A program made the translations under genes and the position numbers. A DNA stretch of 64,000 nt from Polytrichum commune (Eukaryota > Streptophyta > Polytrichopsida > Polytrichales > Polytrichaceae): the NCBI GenBank assembly GCA_950295325.1, contig OX485805.1, positions 47,516,758-47,580,757 of the forward strand. Reading direction: 5' to 3'. The notes under the pieces are model-generated. The model ran no database searches and was not told where the DNA came from. It saw only the letters and a program-made list of their open reading frames with translations. Numbering within the stretch: the stretch's first letter is position 1; each line of letters starts with the position of its first letter. Shown in pieces: positions 47,001 to 59,100 of this stretch.

Positions 47001-48840
47001 GGTTCCTCACTCCAACAGGGAACTCCTCCAAAGCCTCACATTCAGACATGTCCAATTTTTTGAGTTTCGTCAAGTTGCCAAAGCTTTCCGGGATCATTTT
47101 CAATGCCCGACATCTTGCGAAATTGAGCTCCTCCAACGCTACGAGGTTCCTCACTCCAACAGGGAACTCCTCCAAAGCCTCACATTCAGACATGTCCAAT
47201 TTTTTGAATTTCGTCAAGTTGCCAAAGCTTTCCGGGATCATTTTCAATGCCCGACATCTTGCGAAATTGAGCTCCTCCAACGCTACGAGGTTCCTCACTC
47301 CAACAGGGAACTCCTCCAAAGCCTCACATTCAGACATGTCCAATTTTTTGAGTTTCGTCAAGTTGCCAAAGCTTTCCGGGATCATTTTCAATGCCTGACA
47401 TCTTGCGAAATTGAGCTCCTCCAACGCTACGAGGTTCCTCACTCCAACAGGGAACTCCTCCAAAGCCTCACATTCAGACATGTCCAATTTTTTGAATTTC
47501 GTCAAGTTGCCAAAGCTTTCCGGGATCATTTTCAATGCCCGACATCTTGCGAAATTGAGCTCCTCCAACGCTACGAGGTTCCTCACTCCAACAGGGAACT
47601 CCTCCAAAGCCTCACATTCAGACATGTCCAATTTTTTGAGTTTCGTCAAGTTGCCAAAGCTTTCCGGGATCCTTTTCAGTGCCCGACATCTTGAGAAATG
47701 GAGCTCCTCCAGGGCTACGAGGTTCCTCACTCCAACAGGGAACTCCTCCAAAGCCTCACATTCATACATGTCCAATTTTTTGAGTTTCGTCAAGTTGCCA
47801 AAGCTTTCCAGGATCATTTTCAATGCCCGACATCTTGCAAAATTGAGCTCCTCCAACGCTACGAGGTTCCTCACTCCAACAGGGAACTCCTCCAAAGCCT
47901 CACATTCAGACATGTCCAATTTTTTGAGTTTCGTCAAGTTGCCAAAGCTTTCCGGGATCATTTTCAATGCCCGACATCTTGCGAAATTGAGCTCCTCCAA
48001 CGCTACGAGGTTCCTCACTCCAACAGGGAACTCCTCCAAAGCCTCACATTCAGACATGTCCAATTTTTTGAATTTCGTCAAGTTGCCAAAGCTTTCCGGG
48101 ATCATTTTCAATGCCCGACATCTTGCGAAATGGAGCTCCTCCAACGCTACGAGGTTGCTCACTCCAACAGGGAACTCCTCCAAAGCCTCACATTCAGACA
48201 TGTCCAATTTTTTCAATTTTGTCAAGTTGCCAAAGCTTTCCGGGATCCTTTTTAGTGCCCGACATGTCTCGAAATCGAGCTCCTCCAACGCTACGAGGTT
48301 GCTCACTCCAACAGGGAACTCCTCCAAAGCCTCACATTCCCACATGGGCAATATTTTCAATTTTGTCAAGTTGCCAAAGCTTTCTGGGATCCTTTTCAGT
48401 GCCCGACATGTCCCAAAATCGAGCTCCTCCAACGCTACGAGGTTGCTCACTCCAACAGGGAACTCCTCCAAAGCCTCACATTCAAACATGCACAGTATTT
48501 TCAATTTTGTCAAGTTGCCAAAGCTTTCCGGGATCATTTTCAATGCCCGACATCTTGCGAAATTGAGCTCCTCCAACGCTACGAGGTTGCTCACTCCAAC
48601 AGGGAACTCCTCCAAAGCCTCACATTCATACATGCGCAGTACTTTTAGTTTCGTCAAGTTGCCAAAGCTTTCCGGGATCCTTTTCAGTGCCCGACATGTC
48701 CCGAAAGTGAGCTCCTCCAACGCTACGAGGTTGCTCACTCCAACAGGGAACTCCTCCAAAGCCTCACATTCAAACATGCGCATTATTTTCAATTTTGTCA
48801 AGTTGGGAAACTTTCCGGGATCCTTTTCAGTGCCCGACAT
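44035..48840 (-). pseudogene. out-of-frame LRR continuation of the kinase-NB-ARC gene
   Basis: From 48840 the minus strand reads 1433 codons of pure leucine-rich repeats, stops at TAG 44539-44541, then continues in the same frame for another 160 or so LRR codons to 44035. The repeat is 48 residues: two 24-residue LRRs of the form LVALEELNFARCRALK and LTKLKKLDMSECEALEEFP, i.e. the xLxxLxxLxxxxCxxLxxxP type found in TIR-NB-LRR-like proteins. Relative to exon 3 of the upstream gene the frame is shifted by one base lost near 48809-48811, where the copy has TTGGGAAACTTTCC for TTGCCAAAGCTTTCC. The TAG arises from GAG in VALEEL. If the deletion is real, this part is untranslated; if it is a sequence error, it is the main LRR domain. 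Confidence 0.85.
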
Positions 48841-49000
48841 GTCCCGAAAGTGAGCTTCTCCAACGCTACGAGGTTGCTCACTCCGACAGGGAACTCCTCC
48901 AAAGCCTCACATTTAGACATGTCCAATATTTTTAGTTTCGTTAAGTTGCCAAAGCTTTCCGGGATCATTTTTAAACATCGACATTTGGAAAATGATAATT
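44060..49000 (-). repeat. 34-copy tandem array of a 144-bp LRR unit
   Basis: The block CCAAAGCTTTCCGGG (plus strand) recurs every 144 bases from about 44190 to 48941, 34 times, with slippage of one base only at 48798-48811. The central copies (45.2-48.2 kb) are nearly identical; the outer ones are more diverged. Variant marks repeat at multiples of the unit: GAGAAATGG at 45389, 45821 and 47693 (3 and 13 units), and ATGCCTGACA at 45951 and 47391 (10 units). Confidence 0.97.
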
Positions 49001-52000
49001 TTTCCAAGCATGACATGTTGGCTAGCTGAATAGAGGTGCCATCAAGGTCTTCACAATTGAAGAAGCATAACTCTTCTAAGGTGACGAGTTTATCAACTCC
49101 AATGAGGAATTCATCCAATTGTTTGCAATTTGAGAATGATAATTCCCGGATCTGCATCATATTCAAGTATTCACAAGAAATTGATCCCAACAAATTGCAA
49201 TTGGACATCGCAAGGTATCGCAAATTTTGGAGATTTTCTAGTGTATCAATGAAAAACTTCCCAATGAATTGGTTTGTCAACATTGTAGAGTCAATGCGTT
49301 TGGGTGAGAACTGGATGTCCAACCATTTAAGATTGGGTGATTTCTTCACAATAGCAGAAAGCAGGTTAACATTTTCACAAAATCGGACTTGGAGTAGACA
49401 AAGCTTTTCCATCGATTTTATTTCCACATCTCCTTCACACGTTGACTTGTTTTCCAAATTTGTAATTGATAGGCCTTGGACAAGTTCTATGCCCTACATA
49501 CACAACAAAACACATGAGTTGATTTGTTTCCATCTCGAATACAATGGATTTAGAGCTATTGGCATATTATATAACTTTTGCAATTTAATAGAACTTGTCA
49601 AGAAGTTAATAAGGAATATCAACTTGTACAAAACCCAAACTATATACCTTTTCTTTACAACGATTGACGAATGTCGGGTAACTTATATTAAAAATTCGAG
49701 TCCCCGTAAAATCCTTTTCCGTAATCAGACGGCCCATCTCACGCAATTGATCATGAATGTAAAAACCTTCCCAGTCATTCACTTTCAACAATGATTTTTC
49801 TTGAAGCCTTTTCAAGACATTTTTGGCAATGTTGATATCACCATCCCACATTCTAAGATATGATTCTTTTGTTGGATAAACACCATCAAGATATGCATCT
49901 TTACAAAAGAAACATGCTATGTCTAGAAACATGTTTCTTTCTAGATCATTTAGCTCATCAAAGCTTATCCTCAATGTCTTCCAAATCTTCTCATCTGAAC
50001 CTCCATCATGTCTTGCCCTCAACACCCTATACAATGTTCGCTCCCATATTCTCAATCGTGCTTCCCCTTGCATGCATTTGCCCATCACCTCCAAACTCAA
50101 AGGAAGTCCACAACATGCATCCACAATCTTTTCAACCACATGTTTTAAATGAGGTGAACATGATTGGTTGGTCCCAAAAGCATACATTGAAAATAGCTCC
50201 ATAGCTTGGTTCCCATCGAGGGTTTGCATGTCTACTTTACCACCCATGGGTACATGTTGTTCCAAGGAGTTCCAATCACGAGAACTTGCAATCAACCTAC
50301 TACCATTGACATTTTTGAACAAATCATCATGATCCAATAGTTGTTGTAGTTGTCTTTGTTTGCCCACGTTGTCCACCACAATGAGAATATTTTTTGTTCT
50401 TTGAATATCTTTTAAAAACTTTTGTGTTGTTATCAATGTTTTGGCTTGGGGACGTGAGTCTTGCATGCCTTTGGAGTTGTGTTGTACTTGCAATGTACAA
50501 GTTTCATCCTTCAAGTCGTACACAAAACATGTTGCATCAAATCCCTTGGAGATGTGGTCACTCAAAGCCTTAGCCAACGTCGACTTGCCACTTCCGCCCA
50601 TGCCAACAAGTCCTAGACAATCAACACTTTGAAGTTGCCTTTCCAATTGGAAAACTTTGTCTTGGACTCCAATTAATTTCGACAATTCTTTCATGTTGTC
50701 ATCATTGTTGACCTACAAAATTTCCAACTTCTCAAATTTAGTGAGTGTTATTAACATGATAGAGTTGGTGAGGCCTCTTCAATTATCCCAAATAAAGTTG
50801 AAATCTAGTAACTTCCATTTATAAACTCAACCACGCGCTTACCTTCATGGAAAATGGATTTGATGATGATCCATTAGAGACCTTTTGGGCCCTTGGAAAT
50901 AAGGTTGGACGATTAGCATGTTTAAATTTGAATATGAACCATAAGTATCGGATCCAAGAGACCAAAACAAAGCATAAGTATGATAAAACTTTCCATAAGG
51001 AGCCACGTGTATCATTTGTAGCTCCTCCAACTGTAACCACACCCTTGAGGATCGTAAGTCTTTTCAAACTTGTAAGTTTGTTGTGAATACCAAGAAATGT
51101 TGGTCTTTCCAAAGGATCCAACGACCAACAATCATGCACCATTGATCTTAATTCTTCCGAATAGGATTCTGGCAGCTTTGGTCTACAAGAATCTTCTAAT
51201 ATGTACTTTCGATATTCACGAAATGAACCAAGAGGCAATTTCTCTGCCGAAAGAATATCAAAACACAACATGCCAAAACTAAACACATCAGCTTTCAAAG
51301 CATCCACCTCTGATAATTCATTCGCCATCATCTCTGGCGCCATGTATCCATGAGTTCCTATGTTTCGACCTGTGGGCACCTCCCCACAATCCTTCACTTC
51401 AACCTTTGAAATACCAAAATCAAGTAGTTTCACTTGTATGCACCCAAGATCAATCAACGTCGAATCATTTGGTAGAGTCACAACAACATTACCAGGCTTT
51501 AGGTCACGATGTGCCACCTTCATATCATGAAGGTAGCACATTCCATTTGTAATTTGTAACATAATGTCCAGTGCGTTTGTCTCTTCAAGAGGACCTTTTT
51601 CACTTAGATATTCTGATAAGGTTTTCTCTCCATATTCCATAACAAGCTCAAATTTGTTTTCCACCTCAAGAAAACCACAACAATAAAACTTGATGATGTT
51701 TGGATGATTCAACCCTCCCAAAATACTTGCTTCTTTCCAAAGTCGTTTTATGTCCTTGGGATCACGGATGTCAAACACCTTTGTTGCAGATTCCAAACCC
51801 AACCAATCTGTCAAGAACACACACATGTTGTTTGACCTTCCCAAAACCTTAGGTGGATTTTCTTTATATTTGGGGCGAGGATAATTGTAAGGAAAATCAA
51901 TTTTGTCCAATCCACCACCTTCAACATGTTGTAGACTCCTTAGGTACTCCTTAAGGTATTGCGCAAGTTTGCAATCATCGCAATCCGTGGTTGTGCATGA

Positions 52001-52468
52001 ATCCAAATGCTTAGAAAACCTTCCACATATTGAAGTTTGATCCTCTTTAACTGCATCGATGGATGTTGGGTAGAATATCATATCATTCTTGATTGCAAGA
52101 ATTTTCGATTCTTGAGCTGGATGGTAAAGGCAAGATATGTCACAAATTGTATGAAAACAATTTTCAAAATCCAAAAGGAGTTCTCTGAAGCCCTCTTTGT
52201 TGGTCAATTGTGTCACTACAACGCGACACCAATCTTCTCTGCAACAATCTTCAATTAGCACTTTTGCTTTGTATACAATTTGATACAGATCTTCTTCTGC
52301 TTTGCGGAACACCTCGTTATGACCACTTGTGATGCTTTGCAATGCTTGCACACCATTTTGAAAGTTGAAGAACAAATTCTCGCATTGTCTTCTATTCAAT
52401 ACTTCATCCAACAATGATATTGCAGGAAATTCCACACTCCCCATTGCTAGCCGCATAACATTTGCCAT
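48798..52468 (-). CDS. protein kinase-NB-ARC-LRR resistance-type protein (truncated by frameshift)
   Basis: Three exons join in phase 0: 52468-50843, 50712-49648, 49493-48798, giving 1128 residues as read. Residues 1-200 are an alpha-helical region of unknown family. Residues 207-467 are a kinase: Lys230, Glu246, HRD 320-322, DFG 350-352 and APE 377-379 are present, but the glycine-rich loop is replaced by LGRSNNMCVF. Residues about 491-515 are strongly hydrophobic. Exon 2 is an NB-ARC: P-loop GMGGSGKST (579-587), kinase-2 ILIVVDNV, RNBS-B GSRLIASSRD, GLPL, FLDIACFF and an IHDQLREMG MHD-type motif. FLDIACFF and the final Asp of kinase-2 are TIR-NB-LRR-like features. Exon 3 starts with irregular LRRs, enters the 144-bp repeat array, and ends at a stop 12 bases after the frameshift. 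Kinase-NB-ARC-LRR proteins are known from mosses. The role would be intracellular immune sensing; ligand unknown. Whether this allele is active is uncertain. Confidence 0.9.
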
Positions 52469-52526
52469 TTTTAGAGATATAATGAATGTTCACAAAGCTT
52501 GATTATGTTGTATTGTATGCTTGAAG

Positions 52527-52545
52527 TATATATAGTAACCAATCA
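52527..52545 (-). promoter_or_regulatory. TATA-like and CCAAT-like elements before the kinase-NB-ARC gene
   Basis: On the minus strand a CTATATATAC motif lies about 60 bases upstream of the start codon, with ATTGG (CCAAT in reverse) just before it. Position fits a core promoter with a short leader. Confidence 0.4.
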
Positions 52546-55089
52546 ACTCCACTAGAACCTGAACCTATAAAAACCACAAAAACCATCAAATATTGATGCA
52601 AAAATTAAATTCCTCATAAAATTTTAGTATTAAATGATTCTTACACAACTTAGAATTTGAGCAAATGATAATTCTATCTTTAATATAATGGAAATCAACA
52701 TATGCATCGCCGGACCAACCTCTGACCACAAAAGTATTCATATTCAAAGTATGGTGTGCACTTGCTTATCCTCTTTGGCATAAGCAAACATGTAATTGAT
52801 CTTTAATTATGATAGGTTACAGTTTGAGATGAAGGTCGTCAACTAGATTCAAACAAAACCTTTTAAAGTGGATATCAACTATGTATTTCATGTGGTTTAT
52901 ATAGTGATAGCTTCTTAATTAACAAAACAACAACTTTGCTTTAGCCAATGCTCATATTACAAACATTAGGCCCTGAAAATAATATAGGAACGTGATTCAA
53001 CATTGAGTTGGCACACGCGGACAATAGAATGATGTTTGAACATATCGTGAAGAGTATTTTCATTATTTTCATAATATGTAGGAACATCTACCTATAGATT
53101 TAAATGAAAAACACACAAAAGATGTGATAATTTCTAATTTTGAGATATGTACGTTAACAATAGGATGGGAAAGCCTTCCTAACATGTGAAAAGATAAGGG
53201 CCTTTAAGAATTTAGAGTTTGATCCCAAGTTTAAAATATTTTGAGTGACAAGAAATTCCAACAAACCTATTAGATGTAGCCCCAAATTAAATATTTGAAC
53301 CATATTCTATATTTTCATAACAAATTTTAATATCTTACCATATACAAAAAGGATCATGAAATTCATTAGAAACCATGAGTCATAAAGGTCACCCATTTAC
53401 TTCACTATCTTGACCTTCTTAACACATGCTTTCCTGACACTCAGAACTCACATGGAATCCAAATTTTACCCCTAAAGGCCCAAGTAAAACTGTCCAATCC
53501 AATTCAATAGCTTATTGAAAAAAAAATGTACATCTTAATGTAGATCTGATCATACCAATGGCATCTTTGTAATGTTAGGATTGTTTAGCTGACCATATGT
53601 CCAAAATCAAATTATTATAATGTAAGTGTTTTCACTAGAACGGTCAACGGTGACTTAAAGAAAATTGCCTCAACCTTTAGGGCTTAAGGCCCTAAGTTTG
53701 GGCTCTCTATGATGTTACCACAAGATATTATGTGAGTTTTCTTATCAACTAAGTTGCAATTGAGTCTAGACAAGAATCATGGATAGAAGTCTACATTGAC
53801 CCCAATATGTTACTTCCAAGTTTGTTGATGATAACAATTCTAGAAGTGGACAATACAGGTGCAATTGAAGCGCATTGGCTCCTTCTGATTCATCAAAATT
53901 GATTTGATAGCGAGAACCCGAATTCATATGTTTTAGTTTTTTGAAATGCAATGAGCGTGGTCAACAAAGCAATATCTTAACAAGTCAAAAGATGTAAATT
54001 CTCGAAGCGTTGCCAAGAATGTTGACAACATGCCATGACATTATTCAAGTAGCATACTAGATTCCCCAACTCTCAAAGGGAGATGACATACCTATGCATC
54101 AACGTCACCTCCTTATAACGGGGTCACCCCTTCAATGCACATCCATATTTTTAGAAGACATCTTGAATCGATTTGAAAGAAATTGCAACATGTTTCACAA
54201 TGTTGCAATTGAGTGAACAATGACCATGGTGCTCTTTGCTCTCTGCATTCACAATAGGAGTTACAACTTGAGAGACATATGCAACACAATCCAACGCATG
54301 TGCATGATGTCTACTTAAAGTGGTTGAGCATGTAGCTACATACTCTTTCCATCATGCAAAAAGTAAGTCCCAAGTCTCTAGACCAGCTTCGCTTCATGGA
54401 TTAGCAATTTAGACCTACTCGCTACCTCAAAAGGGATTCACTTCCTAAATAACACAATTCTTCTCACATGACCATGTCATTAAATTGCAGGACTAGACTT
54501 CCTAGCACTCATAACCCTAGTTGAGTTAAATCATGTATCAATTACACTAAATAGCTGAAGTAGTGTCGTCAAAAAATTAAAGTAAAAGTAATTAACGTGG
54601 CCATTATAATTCTCTAGTTGGGTGAAAATAATGTGGGTGAAGATGTGGTCTTCCCCTAAGTTGATCTTCCTTGAGACTTCCAACCAACACCTTAGGTATT
54701 TAAAAACATGAACCCCTTCAACATCCTAGAAAAACAATTAATGTGTCTCACATTAATATTAATCTAGAAAATGGGCATGGATTAAGAATGAATACAACCT
54801 TGTTGCTTCTTCAAATGTGAATTGGTGTGAGCTCAAGGCAATTCCTACAGCCCACAAGAATAGAACTATTTAGCATAGCAAATGAGTCAATTTCCTTCAA
54901 CCAACTGAACTACATTATCATTTACAAAAGTTTGAACTACCTTATTGTAATGTGTTGAGACATGGATCACCTCGAGTCTAGTAAGCATCACATCATCATT
55001 CATCCGCAACTTATTCAATTGTCAAACATGATTCCCAAAAGCAATTGTAAGCTCATGCTAACATTGCGACCCATAATTTTGGTTCACAT
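52546..55089. other. intergenic, nothing recognised
   Basis: AT-rich at first, then mixed. Upstream flank of the minus-strand kinase-NB-ARC gene. No coding or repeat identity is seen. Confidence 0.4.
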
Positions 55090-55606
55090 ATGACTGTGAC
55101 GGCTTGTAACGTAGATGCACTATGCTCAAGAAGTGTTTTATACTTGATTACAATTTGCTTTATAAAGGATTCTTAGAACCCAGCAAATTGAATTTCTCCA
55201 GTGTAGTATGTCAAGCTTCAACCAAATTGGGCATGTCTCCGCAGTACCAAAAAAAATGGCATGGCAAGAAAAATCTAGAAATTTTTTTCTTACAAAAGAG
55301 GCAGATAGTTCATGTTTAACTTGGGGCCACTTCACACACGAGACTCAGGGCCCGTGACCATTGCACTTCAAGCAAATCTCACTGGTGGAAAAGGTGGAGT
55401 TAGTCTAAGTTCGCTTCATACTACGCTTCAGGGATCCACTCAGTAAGTCGATATAGTACAGTCTACATGGATTCCTACATGGCATCAAATGGATCATGTT
55501 TCATGGTCACTTGAATTATTTTCCAAGACCACCTTTTGGAAGTAGGCTTAACACAAAACCAAGAGATCATGGCACTCCGAAACCTCACAACCGTTGATTT
55601 ATTATA
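55090..55606 (+). repeat. segmental duplication 1, copy 1
   Basis: About 515 bp, colinear with 56316-56836. Shared blocks: TTCTTAGAACCCAGCAAAT, TAGTATG.CAAGCTTCAACC, ACTTGGGGCCACTTCACACA, CTCACTGGTGGAAAAGGTGG and CGAAACCTCACAAC.GTTGAT. No gene function is recognised. Confidence 0.9.
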
Positions 55607-55610
55607 CTAT

Positions 55611-55947
55611 ATTCTTGGGAATCTTCCCTCTACTGTAGCATACTGTCCTAAATATAATATCTGTATTTACTGGAACTCTGCCGTCTTTGCACTGTTCTGG
55701 GTTCGAATTACTGCAAGGTTGGACATCTAGCCCTTGCCCTACCGTCATGGGTTGCAAAGTCCAGGTCCCCAAAGATAGACACCTGTGGACCTTGGACTGA
55801 ATTTCTGGTGCTCCTCCCAAAGTGTACGTCCATACCTATCTACTCGCGATTCGCTTCAGAGTCCTTTTTCTTGTTGTGGCTGTAAGCGGAACACTAAATA
55901 TTCTATTAGTCCGTATTACTTCCCTGTGCTGTATCTCTTACTGGCCG
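55611..55947 (+). repeat. segmental duplication 2, copy without transposon
   Basis: Colinear with 58212-58289 joined to 62125-62385: AAATATAATATCTGTATTTA, GCACTGTTCTGGGTT, CTACCGTCATGG.TTGCAAAG and GGTGCTCCTCCCAAAGTGT are shared. It shows the sequence before the Tigger insertion. A shorter diverged echo of its start follows at about 55930-56010. Confidence 0.9.
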
Positions 55948-56315
55948 AAGTATCTAAGCTAATATTTACTCGAGCTGTGCCATCCTTGCACTTTTCTGGG
56001 TTCGAGAGACACCTACAGTAATTCAATGTAATAATCTTTCATTTCTTGTCGAGTCCATATGCATGAGCTGCGGCGCCGGGCAATAATCGACACTCGAACT
56101 TTAAATAGGTACCAGATTCTTTGGTTTCTTCCTCCAGGATCCACCTTTGCTTGATCGGATTATCTATACTTATTTAGTCGCAATTCACACCCTCTGTCCT
56201 GCCTACTCTGGTTGTGAACTTGTGAGTAGATGCTTGGACCTCAAAGCATCGGATAGAAGCTTCCCCGAATTCCCTGCAAGTGGCCCTTGAACCCATTGGG
56301 ATCATTGGAGCATAA

Positions 56316-56836
56316 ATGACTGTGATGGATTGTAACGCAGACTCACTCTGCCCAAGAAGTGTTTTATATTGGATTACATGTTACTTATAAAGGATTCTTA
56401 GAACCCAGCAAATGAAAGTCATCAGTGTAGTATGCCAAGCTTCAACCGAATTGGGCATGTCTACTCACCACCAAAAAAATGGCATGGCAGGAAAAATATA
56501 GTTATTTTTTTGTTACAATAGATGTAGATAGTTCATGTTTAACTTGGGGCCACTTCACACACAAGACTCAGGGCCCGTTTCCATTGCACTTCAAGCAAAT
56601 CTCACTGGTGGAAAAGGTGGAGTCGGTGCAAGTTCGCTTCATACTACGCTTCATGGACCCACTGAGTAAGTTGATGCAAGATGGATGTAAAGTCTACATG
56701 GATTCCTAAATGGCATCAAGTGGATCATGTTGCATGGTCACTTGGACTATTCTCAAAACCACCTCTCAGAGGTAGGCCTAACACAAAACCAAGTGACCAT
56801 GGCACTTCGAAACCTCACAACTGTTGATTTACTACA
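56316..56836 (+). repeat. segmental duplication 1, copy 2
   Basis: Direct copy of 55090-55606, 1.2 kb away, with scattered substitutions and small indels. Confidence 0.9.
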
Positions 56837-58211
56837 TTTCATCGTGTGTGAAGACCCCGATGAATAGAACTCGTTGAAAAAGCATTTGGTTGAGGACACA
56901 GTCACATATGACTTCACACTACACTTGAGGGCCCATGACCACACTACATGATTTTGGGAAGTGTCTCAGGACAGCCTTAAAACACTTCTTTTGGGCTCTC
57001 AAAAATTCATGGTCATGGCTCTTGGCTCATGTGTGAAGTGGCCCTTAGACACCTACAGGCATAAGCTTGCCAGAGTCCATATCAACATATTTGAAACCAC
57101 CGAAAATATATTTGAACTTGCCTCTCATGAAATCTGAGATCCTCCAACTCTAGAATTGATTTACAATGAAATCTCTCACATGAAAACGGACAACAAATTG
57201 GTACATGACACTACAGGATGTGTGGAGCCAATGGACCTGAACCAAGAAATGAATAGAGCCGGAACTCAATGTACACTATTATGCACTAACTTATCATATT
57301 TTCACCACAACTTGCATAACTCGTCATGTGCTTCCTGTTCGGCATCACAAAGTGGTGCTAATTGGTTGACGAGCTATGTCGGACGACGAGAGCTATCGGC
57401 AGGTGTAGCAAAGGGTGGCTATGGCAGGGAAGGAGGGGGCTACAGTACAGTGGGTTTTTTTCATTGGTGACTATCGTCATGACCAGGGCTAGACACCCAT
57501 CTCCTTGAGTTGGGCCCCTACCTGAAACTCCAGTGTGCACTTGTGATGCGCTTCAAAACTAACTCTCCAAATCATTCTACTAGCATGCAAAAGGATTTGA
57601 ACAAACTAATCTGGAGAGAAAGTCATGCAATTTTCAAATAGGAAGGGGCTACGCATACCTATGTAAGAAGCCGGATATGTGTGTCTTGAGATCTATCGCC
57701 CTGCAGATTCCCCCTCGTCATCCTCACGAACCGTCATCTTTCAACACCCAACGCAGAGATTCCGAAGAACAACCACTCATTTCAAAAGACTCACCGACCC
57801 AATTCCGTTGCGAGGTCACGGCTGGCAGTGGAGATGTTGTTTCGTCCTGTGTATTCGGGGTCTTGGACCTATATGGAGAAATTCAATAGTAAGAATTCTA
57901 GCAGAACGTACAGACGCGAGCTGAACGCACCCATATTAACAAACTCAACGGATTGTGAAACAACAACATATGCTTGACAACCTTCTGTTCGTCAATCGGG
58001 CAAAAAAGAACATGAATTCCTCCCACTTGGAGTGCAGGGAAGCACAAGGAGAGGGAGCTCAGAGAGTAGTAGAATGAGAGACGGCAGCGCAAGAGGAAGG
58101 TGGCTATGGCAGGGAAGAAGAAGCTGGGCGCAGAGTGCATTTCCTTGCCAGGATCATGGCCAGATTTTCGGAAGATGCGGACACCCGCACTGGGTGATAC
58201 CTCAGGGCCCG
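56837..58211. other. intergenic, nothing recognised
   Basis: Mixed sequence. A GGTGGCTATGGCAGGGAA block occurs twice (near 57413 and 58099), a hint of further old duplication. No coding identity. Confidence 0.4.
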
Positions 58212-58950
58212 AATTCTTGGGAAGATTCTCTGTACTGTAGCTCTTACTGTCTTAAATATAATATCTGTATTTACTCGAGCTCTGCTGTACAGTCTAACCT
58301 TGATAATGTCACCCTTGTTAATGGGACACCTTGATACTGTCACCTAAAAGTTTGAAACCGATTTTCTTAGTGTAAAACTCCCTCGTTATTATCCCTATCA
58401 CCCTTGTTAATGTCACTATTTTTTTCCAAAATCCGTAGTGTAAATGTGATAATATCAAATATGGATGGATTGTATGTGATGGTTGGATGTATGGATTGTA
58501 TGTGATGGTTGGATGGACATATTGTAGTAGCCAAAAGGGTCATGAGCCACCCCTGTGATAAATGCAATGTTATTCAAAGGGTCATGAGCCGCCTCTGTGC
58601 ACCAACCCTGAACGGTGCTGTCTATACACGGCACTCAAAGGTGTTGTCTTTGACGGCGCTGCCAAGACTTCTTGGCCTCTATGCACCCCACCTTCCGTCA
58701 CATGTGTTCACCTATGTGTCTTTGAGGGTTTCAGCTTGTGTGAAGTAATTTAGGATGTTAAGTTCTACGGTTTAGCTGAGCTGGTACAGAGTAGTGTCGA
58801 CTTAAGCTAAATTAGTTCAATTGGTTTGCAATGTAGAAATCTCAAGATATGTGGCACGGTCTTCACTGTTTCTATAGTCAATAGTCGCATAGGAGAATCT
58901 AGTAAGATCATAAGTGTTAGCCGCTCATCCTAAGTGGGCATTCAATTAGG

Positions 58951-59100
58951 AACAATCTTCTAGATTAGTTAGTCAAGCTCATAAGTAGAAACAATCTTCT
59001 AGGTAGGTTAGTCAAGCTCATAAGTAGAAACAGTCTTCTAGGTAGGTTAGTCAAGCTCATAAGTAGAAACAGTCTCCTAGGTAGGTTAGTCAAGCTCATG
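58951..59100 (+). repeat. 39-bp tandem repeat, four copies, in the Tigger leader
   Basis: The unit is built on CAATCTTCTAGGTAGGTTAG and TCAAGCTCATAAGTAGAAA. It lies in the 1.9-kb non-coding part between the left end and the transposase start. Confidence 0.95.

Noticed and set aside
44063-48853. Long plus-strand reading frames (up to 622 codons) across the LRR array
   Set aside because: They are antisense to the LRR exon. The unit of 144 is a multiple of three, so any frame open in one unit stays open through all; the peptides have no known domain and the minus strand gives clear LRRs joined to NB-ARC.
55680-55720. tRNA B-box-like GGTTCGAATTA, possible SINE
   Set aside because: No matching A box at proper distance, no 3' tail and no target duplications; the sequence is part of a local duplication.
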